A stretch of 36,263 nucleotides of DNA from Lachnospiraceae bacterium (GCA_011959105.1 BLLU01000298.1:1-36263), one strand, 5' to 3'. Numbered from the stretch's first letter, positions 15,186-24,796 are shown. A program made the numbers and translations. Notes: generated by a model not told the origin, from the letters alone.

Positions 15186-16772
15186 ATGAAGAGCAGGCTC
15201 ACATTGCAGCAGAGGTTAATTATTCCTGTGGTTTTGCTGGGACTGGTGACATTGCTGTCTAATATATTGGCGGTATTCAGCATCAATAATGTTAATTCCA
15301 ACGCCGGGGTCATTGTGGATGAGTACATGACCAGCGAGGCATGTCTGAACGAGATCAGCCGTTCCATGATGGAGATCCATCGTCTGGCCCTGTCGCATAT
15401 TGTGGCGGCGGATCATGCCACGATGATTCATCTGGTACAGGAAATCAAGACAGAGGAAGCGGCTCTGGATCAAAAACTGGCAGACTATGAAAAATATGTG
15501 ACACAGGAGGATTCGGAATTATACCGCTCTCTTTTAGAGGGGTATGGCGCCTTCAAGCATTCACTGGTGGGGCTGGTCTGCGCCAGCGCCGACAGTAAGA
15601 CCACGGACGCATACGCCATGGCCAATGGGGACGTGGCAGCATACAGCAGTGCCGTGGAAGAGGACATAGATGCCCTTTATGCCTCTGTCAGCGCCCAGGC
15701 ACAGGGGGCCCGCAGCCGTCTTTCTGCCGTTTATGTATCTTCTCTGATCACCAGCGGGGTTACGCTTGTGCTGGGCATTCTGCTGGTGGCCGCCGCTTTC
15801 AGGATTATACAGAGATCCGTTATTACCCCCATTCGGGACGCGATGAAGATGCTTCAGGGCAGTTCCGAGCGCATCAGCGGCGTGGTGGGGGACGTGCGGC
15901 ATCGGGTGCAGAGTTCCAACCGCAGCGTACAGGCGCTCTTTGACCTTACCTCCCGGCTTTCCGCGGCATTGGAGGAGATAGCCGGCGGTGCTGCCAGCAT
16001 TCGAACCAGCGCGTCCGGAACCCAGAGTGATGTGGCAGGCATGGCGGAGGAATGCGCGGCCATTACCGCCTACTCCGTGGAGATGCGGGGACGGGCGGAG
16101 GAGGTGGAGCGGTCTGCCCAGGAACAGATTCAGTCCATCCGCTCCCGGACCGAGGAGATTCTTTCCGAACTGGACGAAGCCATCAGGAAGAGCCGGAACG
16201 TGAAACAAATAGGTTCTCTTACCAAGGATATTCTCTCCATATCCGCTTCCACCAATCTAATAGCCCTCAATGCTTCCCTGGAGGCAGTCCGGGCAGGAGA
16301 GGCAGGAAAGGGCTTTGCCATGGTGGCACGGGAAGTGCGGCAGCTGGCGGATTCCTGCGCAGAGACCGCAGGGAATATCAGCGGTGTGGCCACGGTGGTC
16401 ACAGAGGCGGTGGAATATCTGGCGGGCAGCGCCCAGGAACTGGTAGATTATCTCAGCAATGCCATTCTCTCCCAGTTCGAGCAATCGGCCCGGTCCGGTC
16501 AGCAGTACCGTGAGGACGCCGCTTATATTGAGCATTGCATTGAGGAATTCAACAGCCGGGTAGAACGGCTCCGCGCCGCGATGGATGAGGTTGCGGGTTC
16601 TATTACCGGCATTTCCGGGGCCATTGACAATGCGGCGTCCGGCGTCAATGGAGCCGCGGGCAGCACCCGCAGCCTGGTGGGCGATATGGAGGGAATTGCT
16701 GCCAAGATGCATACGAATCAGGAAATAGTAGGGGAACTGCAGAGACAGACGGAGGTGTTCGCGAACCTGTAA
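15186..16772 (+). CDS. Transmembrane methyl-accepting chemotaxis protein, 4-helix-bundle sensor
   Basis: A 528-aa chemoreceptor: TM1 at about 11-33, a helical extracytoplasmic domain of the 4HB_MCP type (34-180), TM2 at about 181-207, a poorly conserved HAMP-like start (VITPIRDAMKML), and a cytoplasmic coiled-coil signalling domain. The hairpin tip at 351-375 reads SASTNLIALNAS...EAVRAGE; compared with the usual [16 protein letters not shown] it has A-S for the Gln region and Val for the second Ala. Start ATG 15186 follows GGGAGGGAGA. It follows the solute-binding lipoprotein in the same orientation and probably on the same transcript. No cheA, cheW, cheR or cheB is present in the window, so its kinase partner is unlinked. 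Confidence 0.92.
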   Translation: MKSRLTLQQRLIIPVVLLGLVTLLSNILAVFSINNVNSNAGVIVDEYMTSEACLNEISRSMMEIHRLALSHIVAADHATMIHLVQEIKTEEAALDQKLADYEKYVTQEDSELYRSLLEGYGAFKHSLVGLVCASADSKTTDAYAMANGDVAAYSSAVEEDIDALYASVSAQAQGARSRLSAVYVSSLITSGVTLVLGILLVAAAFRIIQRSVITPIRDAMKMLQGSSERISGVVGDVRHRVQSSNRSVQALFDLTSRLSAALEEIAGGAASIRTSASGTQSDVAGMAEECAAITAYSVEMRGRAEEVERSAQEQIQSIRSRTEEILSELDEAIRKSRNVKQIGSLTKDILSISASTNLIALNASLEAVRAGEAGKGFAMVAREVRQLADSCAETAGNISGVATVVTEAVEYLAGSAQELVDYLSNAILSQFEQSARSGQQYREDAAYIEHCIEEFNSRVERLRAAMDEVAGSITGISGAIDNAASGVNGAAGSTRSLVGDMEGIAAKMHTNQEIVGELQRQTEVFANL

Positions 16773-16810
16773 GCATTGGTTTTCTATGGAAAAGGGGAAT
16801 ATATATCATA

Positions 16811-18415
16811 ATGGAAAAGAAACCTGCAATCTTAAAGAATAAGTTCTTTTTATATCTCACGGAATTCTTCGCCGGCATGTCCGTCATGGCGGTGGAACTG
16901 GGGGCCAGCCGTCTGCTGGCGCCCTATTTCAGTTCTTCCCAGATCGTCTGGACCATAATCATAGGCACCATCATGATCGCCATGGCCCTGGGCAATATTT
17001 ACGGCGGGCGCAGCGCGGACAGGCATCCCAGCCCCCACAGGCTTTACGGCAGGATCCTGGTGGCGGCAGTGTGGATCGCCGCCATCCCCGTGGTGGGCAA
17101 ATACATTGTGCTGGGAATCTCCGCGGCGCTGGTCTTTGCCGTGAACACTAATTTTCTGATCTGGGCGGCTTTCGCGGCCTGTATGGTGATCTTTGTATTT
17201 CCTTTGTTCTTGCTGGGTACCGTGACCCCATCTCTGGCAAAATATTCCGTGGACAGCTTAGACGACAGCGGCAGGACCGTGGGCAATCTGGGAGCCTTTA
17301 ACACCATCGGCAGTATCATCGGAACATTCGTTCCAACCTTCATCAGCATTCCGGCGGTGGGGACTTCCGCCACATTTTTGATCTTTGCGGGCATATTGCT
17401 GGCCCTGTCTCTTGCTTATTTTGCCAGTGCCGGCACAGGACGGGCCAAAAGCGTTACGGCGGGTGTGCTGTTCCTGGCCTGCTGCTTTACGGGCGCGGAG
17501 AGCCATTTTGCCTTCTGGGAGCCGAACCTGACTTACGAGGGAGAATCCATCTACAATTATCTGCAGGTGAAGGAGGACGAAAGGCATGTGATCCTGTCCA
17601 CCAATGTGCTTTTTGGGGTGCAGTCCGTGCTGATGAAGCAGGAAGGACTGACGGGCATGTATTATGACTACGCCATGGCGGCCCCGCTGATGACAGGCAA
17701 AGCGCCGGAGGACTGCCGGATGCTGATTCTGGGCATGGGGACGGGAACCTATGCCACCCAGTGCAATCGCTATTTCGGCCCCATGGATATCCAGGGCGTG
17801 GAGATCGACGAAAAGATCACGGAGCTGGCCAGGGCATATTTTGAACTGCCCTCCTCCGTACAGGTATCCACTTATGACGGCAGGGCCTATCTGAATGCCG
17901 TCACGGATCAGTATGATGTGATCATGGTGGACGCCTATCAGGATATCACCATTCCCTTCCAGATGTCCTCCGTGGAGTTCTTTACTCTGGTGAAAGAGCA
18001 TCTAACCGAGGACGGGGTCATGGTGGTGAACATGAATATGCGGGGCGGCGGCGAAGGCAATATCAACCAGTATCTGGCGGATACCATCGCTGATGTCTTT
18101 GACTGTGTATATACCGTGGACGTGGGAGGAACCACCAACCGGGAACTCTTTGCCATGAATCATGGGGACGGGCCGGAGCGGATGGAAGCCGGCAGGACGG
18201 GGCTTGCAGACGGCGGGCTGGCGGCCATGATGGAGCGGGTGCAGGGCAATCTGAAGGCTTATGAGGCTGGGAACTATCTGATGACGGACGACAGGGCCCC
18301 GGTGGAACTGCTGGGAATGCGGGTCATAGACGAGTTGATCCAGGATGAAGTGGCGTACTATAAGGAAATCTATGAGCAGGAAGGCCTGCAGGGTTTGCTG
18401 GAGAATCTGAACTAG
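16811..18415 (+). CDS. Membrane-anchored spermidine synthase-like protein (fused MFS/SpeE type)
   Basis: A 534-aa protein. The N-terminal part (about 10-225) has seven or so hydrophobic helices, as in fused MFS/spermidine synthase proteins; the C-terminal part is an SpeE-like Rossmann methyltransferase fold. The cofactor loop LGMGTGTYATQ lies near 305-315, GVEIDEKI near 327-334, and VDAYQD near 373-378, where spermidine synthases carry their catalytic Asp (D374 here). True aminopropyltransferases usually have a GGGxG loop, so polyamine synthesis is not certain. Start ATG 16811 follows AAAAGGGGA with slightly long spacing. It sits between the chemoreceptor and three adaptor lipoproteins with short gaps (38 and 29 bp), suggesting one transcript and perhaps a link between polyamine-like products and export. 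Confidence 0.85.
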   Translation: MEKKPAILKNKFFLYLTEFFAGMSVMAVELGASRLLAPYFSSSQIVWTIIIGTIMIAMALGNIYGGRSADRHPSPHRLYGRILVAAVWIAAIPVVGKYIVLGISAALVFAVNTNFLIWAAFAACMVIFVFPLFLLGTVTPSLAKYSVDSLDDSGRTVGNLGAFNTIGSIIGTFVPTFISIPAVGTSATFLIFAGILLALSLAYFASAGTGRAKSVTAGVLFLACCFTGAESHFAFWEPNLTYEGESIYNYLQVKEDERHVILSTNVLFGVQSVLMKQEGLTGMYYDYAMAAPLMTGKAPEDCRMLILGMGTGTYATQCNRYFGPMDIQGVEIDEKITELARAYFELPSSVQVSTYDGRAYLNAVTDQYDVIMVDAYQDITIPFQMSSVEFFTLVKEHLTEDGVMVVNMNMRGGGEGNINQYLADTIADVFDCVYTVDVGGTTNRELFAMNHGDGPERMEAGRTGLADGGLAAMMERVQGNLKAYEAGNYLMTDDRAPVELLGMRVIDELIQDEVAYYKEIYEQEGLQGLLENLN

Positions 18416-18444
18416 CTGACAGGCAATGGGAGTGTAAAAAGGAC

Positions 18445-19524
18445 ATGAGGAGAGGGAGATGGCTGGCCCTGCTGGGACTGGCGGCGGCGCTGTGCGCCGG
18501 ATGCGGGCAGGACCCGGAAGTGGACAGGAGGGTGGAACTTCAGGAGGAGACGGTCAGCGAAAATGCTTACGAACTGACACCGGTGACAAGGGGAACGGTG
18601 CAGCAGCCCCTGGTGCTGGACTGCAACTATAGCCAGACCCTGGAAATGGATCTGTATTTCACTGTGGATCAGGAACTGATCACTGATGTGTATGTGGAGC
18701 GGGGAGACATGGTGGAAAAAGGGCAGCTTCTGGCCAGCGTGGACGTGGAGAGCCTGGAGAAGCGGATCCGGGAACTGGAACATCAACTGGACAGGGCCGG
18801 ACTGAAACTGCGGCAGCTTCAGGAAAGCCTGGAATTTGACCTGGAGCAGGCGGATATTTTATACAGTTATACGCCCATGAAGCAGCAGGACAGGGATGCG
18901 CTGAAGGGACAGAAGGAACAGATTGAAAAATCTTATCAGAATTCCATGGAGGACACCGCGGACTCTGTGGAAATGCTTACCATCCGGCTTCAGGAAGCCA
19001 GGGAATATCTGCGGGGCGGCAATCTGTATGCGCCCATGGACGGGGTGATCAGTTATCTGAAAGAGGATATGGAGGACAGCGTCACCGACAAGACGGAGCG
19101 GGTGGTCAGCCTGTACGATGCGGAATCCTGTATGTTTATCTCGGAGAATGCAGAGGCCATTCCCTATATCGACCTGCAGACGGAGTATACCATCGTATGC
19201 GGTCTGGGCAAGAACCAGAGAGAGTATCTGGTGGCTCCCGCCTACCCGGAGAACTGGGGGGAGAAGGTCTATTTCCGTCTGCTGGACGAGGAGTATGATC
19301 CCAATGTTATCAAAAACGGAAAGATCAGCATTATCACGGAAGAGGCGGAGCATGTGCTCTGTGTGGACCGGGAGGCCGTTCATGCCTCCGGGGAACGGTA
19401 TTATGTGTATCTGCTGGACGAAGCGGGAGTCCGTAGGATGCAGTTTGTGGAGACCGGCCTGTGGGGGGCGGATCTGGTGGAGATCCGCAGCGGCCTGGAA
19501 GAGGGAGGATATGTGATCAAATGA
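18445..19524 (+). CDS. HlyD/RND-type periplasmic adaptor-like lipoprotein 1
   Basis: A 359-aa exported protein with a short basic N-terminus, a hydrophobic core and a lipobox ending CAGC (C20; the -3 residue is Cys, slightly atypical). A biotinyl-lipoyl-like half motif (VERGDMVEKGQLLASVD, about 90-106) is followed by a helical hairpin (about 108-190) and the second half motif (LYAPMDGVISYL), then a beta-barrel region ending GLEEGGYVIK. These are the parts of membrane-fusion adaptor proteins that pair with MacB/FtsX-type permeases. The start at 18445 has GGGAGTG about 10 bases upstream and AAAGGA directly adjoining. It is the first of three consecutive, divergent adaptor paralogues. Confidence 0.83.
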   Translation: MRRGRWLALLGLAAALCAGCGQDPEVDRRVELQEETVSENAYELTPVTRGTVQQPLVLDCNYSQTLEMDLYFTVDQELITDVYVERGDMVEKGQLLASVDVESLEKRIRELEHQLDRAGLKLRQLQESLEFDLEQADILYSYTPMKQQDRDALKGQKEQIEKSYQNSMEDTADSVEMLTIRLQEAREYLRGGNLYAPMDGVISYLKEDMEDSVTDKTERVVSLYDAESCMFISENAEAIPYIDLQTEYTIVCGLGKNQREYLVAPAYPENWGEKVYFRLLDEEYDPNVIKNGKISIITEEAEHVLCVDREAVHASGERYYVYLLDEAGVRRMQFVETGLWGADLVEIRSGLEEGGYVIK

Positions 19525-19578
19525 TCCCCGGGGTAAAACGGAGTCGGAAGGCATTCGGAGGATATATGAGGTAGGAAA

Positions 19579-20739
19579 ATGCGGATAATATGGACAATGT
19601 GGATTAAGAAGGCCGCCGCCGGGGGGCTGCTGGCTGCCCTGCTGCTGTCTCTGGGGGGCTGCGGCGAAACCGCCGGGGATGCTCCGGAAGCGCCGGAGGA
19701 GGTCAGAACAGTGACGGTGAACCCCCTGCAGCAGGTGCAGACGACGGTGGTGGGCCTGGGAGATGTGAACAAACGGGATATTTATGAGGCCGTCATCAGC
19801 CCCTATGTGGAGGAACTGGGCTTCCCCGAGGACGGTATTTTTCTGGAATACCGGGTGAAGCCGGGGGAGGAAGTACGCCGGGGGGATATACTGGCGGTTA
19901 CGGATGTGTCCGATTATCAAAAGCAGGCGGAGGATCTGCAGGATCAGATCGACCTGCTGACCGACAATTATGTATATGAGATTGCCACCCGGGACAACAG
20001 TCTGCAGATCTGTGAGCTGGAATTGGAGGAGACTTACAAACTGATCGAACTTACGGAGTATATGCAGGGCAATTATACCCAACTCTGTACCGATGCGGGA
20101 AATCTGGTGAGCCGTATGGACAGGCTGGAACTGGAGAAAAAGCATCTGACGGAGAACTATGAACTGGAACTGCCCTATCTGCAGGAACTGCTTTCGGACT
20201 GCCGGGAGAAGCTGCAAAGCAATGTGGTAAGGGCTCCCTTCGACGGGGTGGTGGCCCAGCTGCAGCCCGCCGTCAGCGGCGATAAAGTCAGCGGGCAGAC
20301 CCCTCTGGTGGTGCTGGCGGACACCACCCGGTATCTGGCCGTGGGGGATTATGTGACCCGGCGGGACGCGGAGAAGGCGGAACGCATTTATGTATTTTTG
20401 GACGGCGTGGAGTACGAGGCACAGTACATACCCATGGATAAAAAGATTTACAGCGCATTGATGGCCAAAAACAGGACGCCCTATTCCAGTTTTGAACTGT
20501 TTCCCTCAGAACCACTGGAATATGGTCATATGGCCCGCCTTGTGGTGCAGAAGGAGTCCCGCAGGCAGGTGCTGGTGGCGCCGGGGCTGGCCGTCCAGCA
20601 GGAGGGTTCCCGGCGGTATTGTTATAGAAAAGGCCCCCAGGGACGGGAGAAGGTCTATCTGGAGACGGGTCTGTACGACGGCCTGTATTATGAAGTGCTG
20701 AGCGGGCTGCAGGAAGGAGATGAGGTGTACATTGACTAG
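19579..20739 (+). CDS. HlyD/RND-type periplasmic adaptor-like lipoprotein 2
   Basis: A 386-aa lipoprotein with lipobox SLGGC (C28) after a 20-residue hydrophobic stretch. Lipoyl-like half motifs are YRVKPGEEVRRGDILAVTD (near 95-113) and VVRAPFDGVVAQL (near 215-227), separated by a long helical hairpin rich in Leu and Glu. The C-terminal barrel ends LSGLQEGDEVYID, typical of the adaptor family. Start ATG 19579 follows AGGTAGGAAA. It differs clearly in sequence from adaptors 1 and 3, so the three are not recent duplicates. The 3' end overlaps the start of adaptor 3. Confidence 0.83.
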   Translation: MRIIWTMWIKKAAAGGLLAALLLSLGGCGETAGDAPEAPEEVRTVTVNPLQQVQTTVVGLGDVNKRDIYEAVISPYVEELGFPEDGIFLEYRVKPGEEVRRGDILAVTDVSDYQKQAEDLQDQIDLLTDNYVYEIATRDNSLQICELELEETYKLIELTEYMQGNYTQLCTDAGNLVSRMDRLELEKKHLTENYELELPYLQELLSDCREKLQSNVVRAPFDGVVAQLQPAVSGDKVSGQTPLVVLADTTRYLAVGDYVTRRDAEKAERIYVFLDGVEYEAQYIPMDKKIYSALMAKNRTPYSSFELFPSEPLEYGHMARLVVQKESRRQVLVAPGLAVQQEGSRRYCYRKGPQGREKVYLETGLYDGLYYEVLSGLQEGDEVYID

Positions 20740-21889
20740 AAGATTTATGATCCTGTGTCTGCTGGCGGGGATGGGGCTGGAACTGGCCGGGTGCGGACAG
20801 GGAGGGCCGCTTTCTGATGCGGGCGCCAATGTGGCCTCCGCTCCGGAGCAGTCCCAGTACCTGGATCTCTCCGCCCTTTCCGGGGAGAGCGGGGCAGAGG
20901 AGGGCTGGAACAGTTACAACAGCTACACGCTGTCCTATGGCACTTTCAGCACCCAGATGGTGCCGCTGCGGGCCAATCTGCGGATGCTGGAGACTGCCTG
21001 TGTGAAGGCAGAGTATCCCAGGGGTGCCATGCGGCTGACGGAAATGCTGGTGGAAAAATATCAATATATCACGGCGGGTACGCCGGTGGCCAGGGTGTCC
21101 ATGGAGATAGACCAGGTGGACCTGCAGGAACTGGAGAGAAAACTGCTGCGGCTGGAGCAGCGTTATCTGGCGGAGCAGGAGGCGTTTCTGGAGGCCCAGG
21201 AAAAGCGGGAGGCCGCATTTGCCCCCTGGCCCCCCCAGCGGACCATAGACGAGATCCGCTACAGACAGGCCCAGTTGGATTTTGACCGGACCGCCGCCGG
21301 ATATGAGAGGCAGATGGAAGATCTGCGGGAGCAGATTGAGGAACTGGGCCGGTTGGCAGGAATGACGGAGATCCTGGCCCGGGAAGACGGCTTTGTGCTG
21401 GAAGTATCTGCCTTACAGAGGGGGCAGAAGCTGGAAAACGGCACCGTGCTCCTGCGGCTGGCTCCGGCGGACAGGATCTGTCTGGAATTTGCGGATTCGC
21501 TTCAGCACTACGGGTTTGGCAACCGGGTCACGCTGCTGGCGGGGGAAACCCGGGTGGCCCAAAGCTATGACGCCTGGGTGACCAGCGCCGTGGGGAAGGT
21601 TCTGAGCAGTCAGTGGGATCCGGGCGTAAGCCGTCTGGAGGGAGTGTATGACATCGCCGAGCTGGTGGGCAACGGACCCTTCAATGTCACCGGAGAGACC
21701 AATGTTATGGAGAATGTGCTGCTGGTACCAACAGAGGCGGTGACGGCAGAAAAACAGAAATATTATGTGACAGTGCTGGGGGAGGGGGGCAGCATGACCA
21801 AAACCCAGTTTATTCCCGGCGGCAGCAACGGCCAGTATTATTGGGTGTTTGACGGCCTGGAGGAAGGGACCAGGATCGTGGTTCCATAG
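20732..21889 (+). CDS. HlyD/RND-type periplasmic adaptor-like lipoprotein 3 (probable TTG start)
   Basis: About 385 aa. From a TTG at 20732 the protein begins TRRFMILCLLAGMG and reaches lipobox LAGC (C21), an ordinary lipoprotein signal. An in-frame ATG at 20720 also exists, but AAGGAG directly abuts it with no spacing; the same AAGGAG...AGG is better placed for the TTG. The body has degenerate lipoyl-like halves (YITAGTPVARVSMEID and AREDGFVLEVSALQRGQKLENG) flanking a coiled hairpin with an unusual Pro/Trp break (APWPPQRTIDE), and a C-terminal barrel ending FDGLEEGTRIVVP. It overlaps the end of adaptor 2 by 8 bases, implying coupled translation. It is probably the partner of the FtsX permease immediately downstream. 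Confidence 0.78.
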   Translation: MTRRFMILCLLAGMGLELAGCGQGGPLSDAGANVASAPEQSQYLDLSALSGESGAEEGWNSYNSYTLSYGTFSTQMVPLRANLRMLETACVKAEYPRGAMRLTEMLVEKYQYITAGTPVARVSMEIDQVDLQELERKLLRLEQRYLAEQEAFLEAQEKREAAFAPWPPQRTIDEIRYRQAQLDFDRTAAGYERQMEDLREQIEELGRLAGMTEILAREDGFVLEVSALQRGQKLENGTVLLRLAPADRICLEFADSLQHYGFGNRVTLLAGETRVAQSYDAWVTSAVGKVLSSQWDPGVSRLEGVYDIAELVGNGPFNVTGETNVMENVLLVPTEAVTAEKQKYYVTVLGEGGSMTKTQFIPGGSNGQYYWVFDGLEEGTRIVVP

Positions 21890-21918
21890 GGGGCAAGTGT
21901 GAGAAGAACTTCTAAAGA

Positions 21919-21940
21919 CGTCCCATCATAGGATGGGACG
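21919..21940 (+). other. Hairpin between adaptor 3 and the FtsX permease
   Basis: CGTCCCATC (21919-21927) and GATGGGACG (21932-21940) form a perfect 9-bp stem around the loop ATAG. No T-run follows, so it is not a standard terminator. It sits in an otherwise unexplained gap of about 100 bp inside an operon whose other gaps are short, and might be an mRNA-processing or translation-control element. Confidence 0.55.
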
Positions 21941-21989
21941 CCCTCATGCGTATTCAACTATTGATTTGAGTGCACGCAGCGGTGTGCAG

Positions 21990-24791
21990 ATGGGTATAAA
22001 AATGCTTACTTTGATTTTTCAAAAGCTGATACATAAAAAATGGATGGTGTTCAGCCTGCTGGTGGGAAATATTCTGTTGGTGGCGGTGGCAGTCAGTTAT
22101 CCCATGTACCGCAACTCCTCTTTTCAGCGGATGCTGACGGACGAATTTGAGCGCTACCAGGAAAAAAACGGCGGCTGGCCTGCGGTCTGGGCCGTGAGTC
22201 ATACCCGGAGCATGGGAAGGGAAGGGGTCAGCTATGAGCAGCTTTCCGCCTATGTGGACCGCTGCCAGGCCCGGCTTGACGTGCCGCTGTACCGGGAACT
22301 GGAGTATCTGAGTACCTCTCTGGACGAGGCCGTGCCCCTGGTGGAACGGGAGGAACATTTACAGCGCAGGCTGGAGATTTCCGCCGTTACCGGCCTGGAG
22401 CAGGAGGTGTTGGTCTATGCCGGCCGGCTGCCGGAGGAAGGGCTGGCCGAGGACGGCTGCCTGGAGGTGATGATCAGCAGTACGGTGGCGGACACCCTGG
22501 ACATTCTGCTGGACGAAGCCTATGTATTCGAAAAACTGCTCTGGGAGGACGGCTCCCCTCTGCGGTTCCGGGTGGTGGGAATGTTCCGGCCCGTGAACGA
22601 GGCTTCTCCCTTTTGGGTGGAAGCCCCTTCCCGCCTGCACCGGGATGTGTTTGTGCCCATGGAGACTTACCGGAAATATTTTCTGGGGGAGGAGCAGGAA
22701 CTGGCCTTTGGCTGCAAAAAGAGGATATATCAGTTATGGGACTATGAGGCCATCTCTCCGGGGCAGGTGGCGGGGATTCTCCAGACTTCCCGGCAGCTGG
22801 TGGAAGCGGAGAAGAACGGCAGCCTGATCCAGGATAATGTGTATGAGGGGATCATTCAGAATTACAGCGCCAAGGCTAAAAAAGTGGAGGCGTCCCTGCT
22901 GATCCTGCAGATGCCTGTACTGGCCCTGCTGCTGGCTTTTATCTATATGATTTCTTCCCAGATGCTGTCCATGGAGCAGAATGAAATCTCCGTGATGAAG
23001 AGCCGGGGAGCCAGGCGGGGACAGATTCTGCAGATCTATTTTATACAGAATCTGTTCCTGGGTCTGATCGCCCTGGCGGCGGGTCTGCCCCTGGGGGGCC
23101 TGTTCTGCGGCGTGCTGGGAACCGCCACGGATTTCATGGAATTCTCCGGGAGGCGGGTTCTCCAGGTGAAATGGTCGGCGGATGTGCTGTGGTATGCGGG
23201 CGGGGCGCTGCTGCTCCTGCTGGTGATGACTCTGATTCCGGTGGTGGGGTACAGCCGGGTATCCATCGTGAATCTGAAACAATCCCAGAGCAAAAGCAGG
23301 CGTTCCCTGTGGAAAAAGCTGTATCTGGACCTGATCTGCCTGGGGCTGGCCCTATATGGTTATTACAGCTTTTCCCGCAGTCGGCAGCAGATGATGGAAC
23401 AGGTGCTGACGGGGGAGACGCTGGATCCCCTGCTGTATCTCAGTTCGTCTCTGTTTTTGCTGGGATGCGGTCTGCTGGTGCTGCGTCTGCAGCCTCTTTT
23501 GCTCCGACTGGTATTTGCCCTGGGCAAAAAGGACATGGCGCCGGCTTCCTATGTGGCTTTTGTGGAGGGCATCCGGGGGGCGCGGAAAAGAGAATTTATC
23601 ATGCTGTTCATGATTCTGACCGTGGCTCTGGGCATCCACAACACCACCGTGGCCCGCACCATCGTGGCCAACGCGGAGAAAAACGCGGGTTATGCCACCG
23701 GGGCCGACCTGGTGCTGAAGGAGGCCTGGAAGGACAATTCCGCCATGGTTACGGCGGGGGAGCCTGTCACCTACACGGAACCGGACTATGGAAAATACGA
23801 CACCCTGCCGGGCATGGAGGCTCATACCAGGGTGCTGAATATGCGGGTGAGTATAGGACGGAAATCTCCGGATATGCAGCTTCTGGGGATCGACACCGGG
23901 GGATTTGCCCGGGTGGCCCGGATGCCGGAGGGACTGCTGCCCTACGACTACTATGATTATCTGAATGTACTGGCCTCCTCAGCCAATGCCGTGCTGGTTT
24001 CCGAGAATTTTATGACCCGGCTGGACTATAAACTGGGGGACACCTTCAGTATCCCGGACCGGGAAGGGGGGACTATCCGGCTGAAAATCAAGGGTTTCTT
24101 TAACTATTGGCCCTCCTACAGCCCTCAGCGTTACAGCCTGAACAATGACGGTTCTCTGCAGGTGGAGGAGAATTATCTGATCGTGGCCAATCTGGCCATG
24201 CTGGAGCAGGAGCAGGGCAAGGTGCCCTACGAAGTGTGGTTCCGGGCACAGGAGAACACGGACGGGCTGTACTCCTGGCTGGAGGAGCACCCGGAGGTGC
24301 GGCTGACCAGGCTGGTGGATCTGGGAGAGGTGCGGGAGGAGACGAGGAGCGACACGCTGTTTCAGGGAACCAATGGGATTCTGACCATGAGTTTCATCGT
24401 GGTGCTGCTGCTGTGCGGCGTGGGCTATCTGCTCTACTTCATCCTGTCCATCCGCTCCCGGGAGTTGATGTTCGGCGTGCTCCGGGCCATGGGGATGCGA
24501 AAAGCCGAGATCAGTCTGGTGCTGGCGCTGGAACAGGTATTCTGCGGGCTGTATTCCATTTTGATGGGGACGCTGATCGGTCTGGCCGGTTCCCGCATGT
24601 TTGTACCCATGATTCAGAATGCCTATGCGGCCTCGGATCAGGTGCTGCCCCTGGAACTGATCACCGACAGGGGGGATCTGCTGCAGCTTTTCGGCGTCAT
24701 CGGCGTGGTGGTGCTGGTGTGCCTGTTGGTGATCAGCCGGATCGTGGCCCGCATGAATATCAGCAAGGCGCTGAAGCTGGGGGAGGATTAG
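21990..24791 (+). CDS. Large FtsX-like (MacB/LolE-type) ABC permease without an ATPase domain
   Basis: About 933 aa. An N-terminal TM (WMVFSLLVGNILLVAVAVSYP) is followed by a large extracytoplasmic domain (about 45-310), a first FtsX core of three or four helices (near 320-440, containing EISVMKSRGARRGQILQ), a middle pair of helices, a second extracytoplasmic region (about 550-790) and a second FtsX core (near 800-925, containing RELMFGVLRAMGMRKAEISLV). These are duplicated FtsX modules, as in permeases that move lipoproteins, peptides or drugs with mechanical energy from a separate ATPase. No ATPase gene is present in the window. The start is uncertain: ATGs at 21933, 21990 and 22002 are in frame and none has a good ribosome site; homologues typically begin like MLTLIFQKL, which favours 22002 or 21990. 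Confidence 0.85.
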   Translation: MGIKMLTLIFQKLIHKKWMVFSLLVGNILLVAVAVSYPMYRNSSFQRMLTDEFERYQEKNGGWPAVWAVSHTRSMGREGVSYEQLSAYVDRCQARLDVPLYRELEYLSTSLDEAVPLVEREEHLQRRLEISAVTGLEQEVLVYAGRLPEEGLAEDGCLEVMISSTVADTLDILLDEAYVFEKLLWEDGSPLRFRVVGMFRPVNEASPFWVEAPSRLHRDVFVPMETYRKYFLGEEQELAFGCKKRIYQLWDYEAISPGQVAGILQTSRQLVEAEKNGSLIQDNVYEGIIQNYSAKAKKVEASLLILQMPVLALLLAFIYMISSQMLSMEQNEISVMKSRGARRGQILQIYFIQNLFLGLIALAAGLPLGGLFCGVLGTATDFMEFSGRRVLQVKWSADVLWYAGGALLLLLVMTLIPVVGYSRVSIVNLKQSQSKSRRSLWKKLYLDLICLGLALYGYYSFSRSRQQMMEQVLTGETLDPLLYLSSSLFLLGCGLLVLRLQPLLLRLVFALGKKDMAPASYVAFVEGIRGARKREFIMLFMILTVALGIHNTTVARTIVANAEKNAGYATGADLVLKEAWKDNSAMVTAGEPVTYTEPDYGKYDTLPGMEAHTRVLNMRVSIGRKSPDMQLLGIDTGGFARVARMPEGLLPYDYYDYLNVLASSANAVLVSENFMTRLDYKLGDTFSIPDREGGTIRLKIKGFFNYWPSYSPQRYSLNNDGSLQVEENYLIVANLAMLEQEQGKVPYEVWFRAQENTDGLYSWLEEHPEVRLTRLVDLGEVREETRSDTLFQGTNGILTMSFIVVLLLCGVGYLLYFILSIRSRELMFGVLRAMGMRKAEISLVLALEQVFCGLYSILMGTLIGLAGSRMFVPMIQNAYAASDQVLPLELITDRGDLLQLFGVIGVVVLVCLLVISRIVARMNISKALKLGED

Positions 24792-24796
24792 GATAG

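Noticed and set aside
20720..20731. ATG start for adaptor lipoprotein 3 at 20720
   Set aside because: Possible but less likely: the AAGGAG directly abuts the ATG, whereas the TTG at 20732 has usable spacing and gives a compact lipoprotein signal.
21946..21969. Seven-codon frame MRIQLLI upstream of the FtsX permease, as a possible leader peptide
   Set aside because: No ribosome site, too short, and no link to an attenuator; chance is the simpler explanation.
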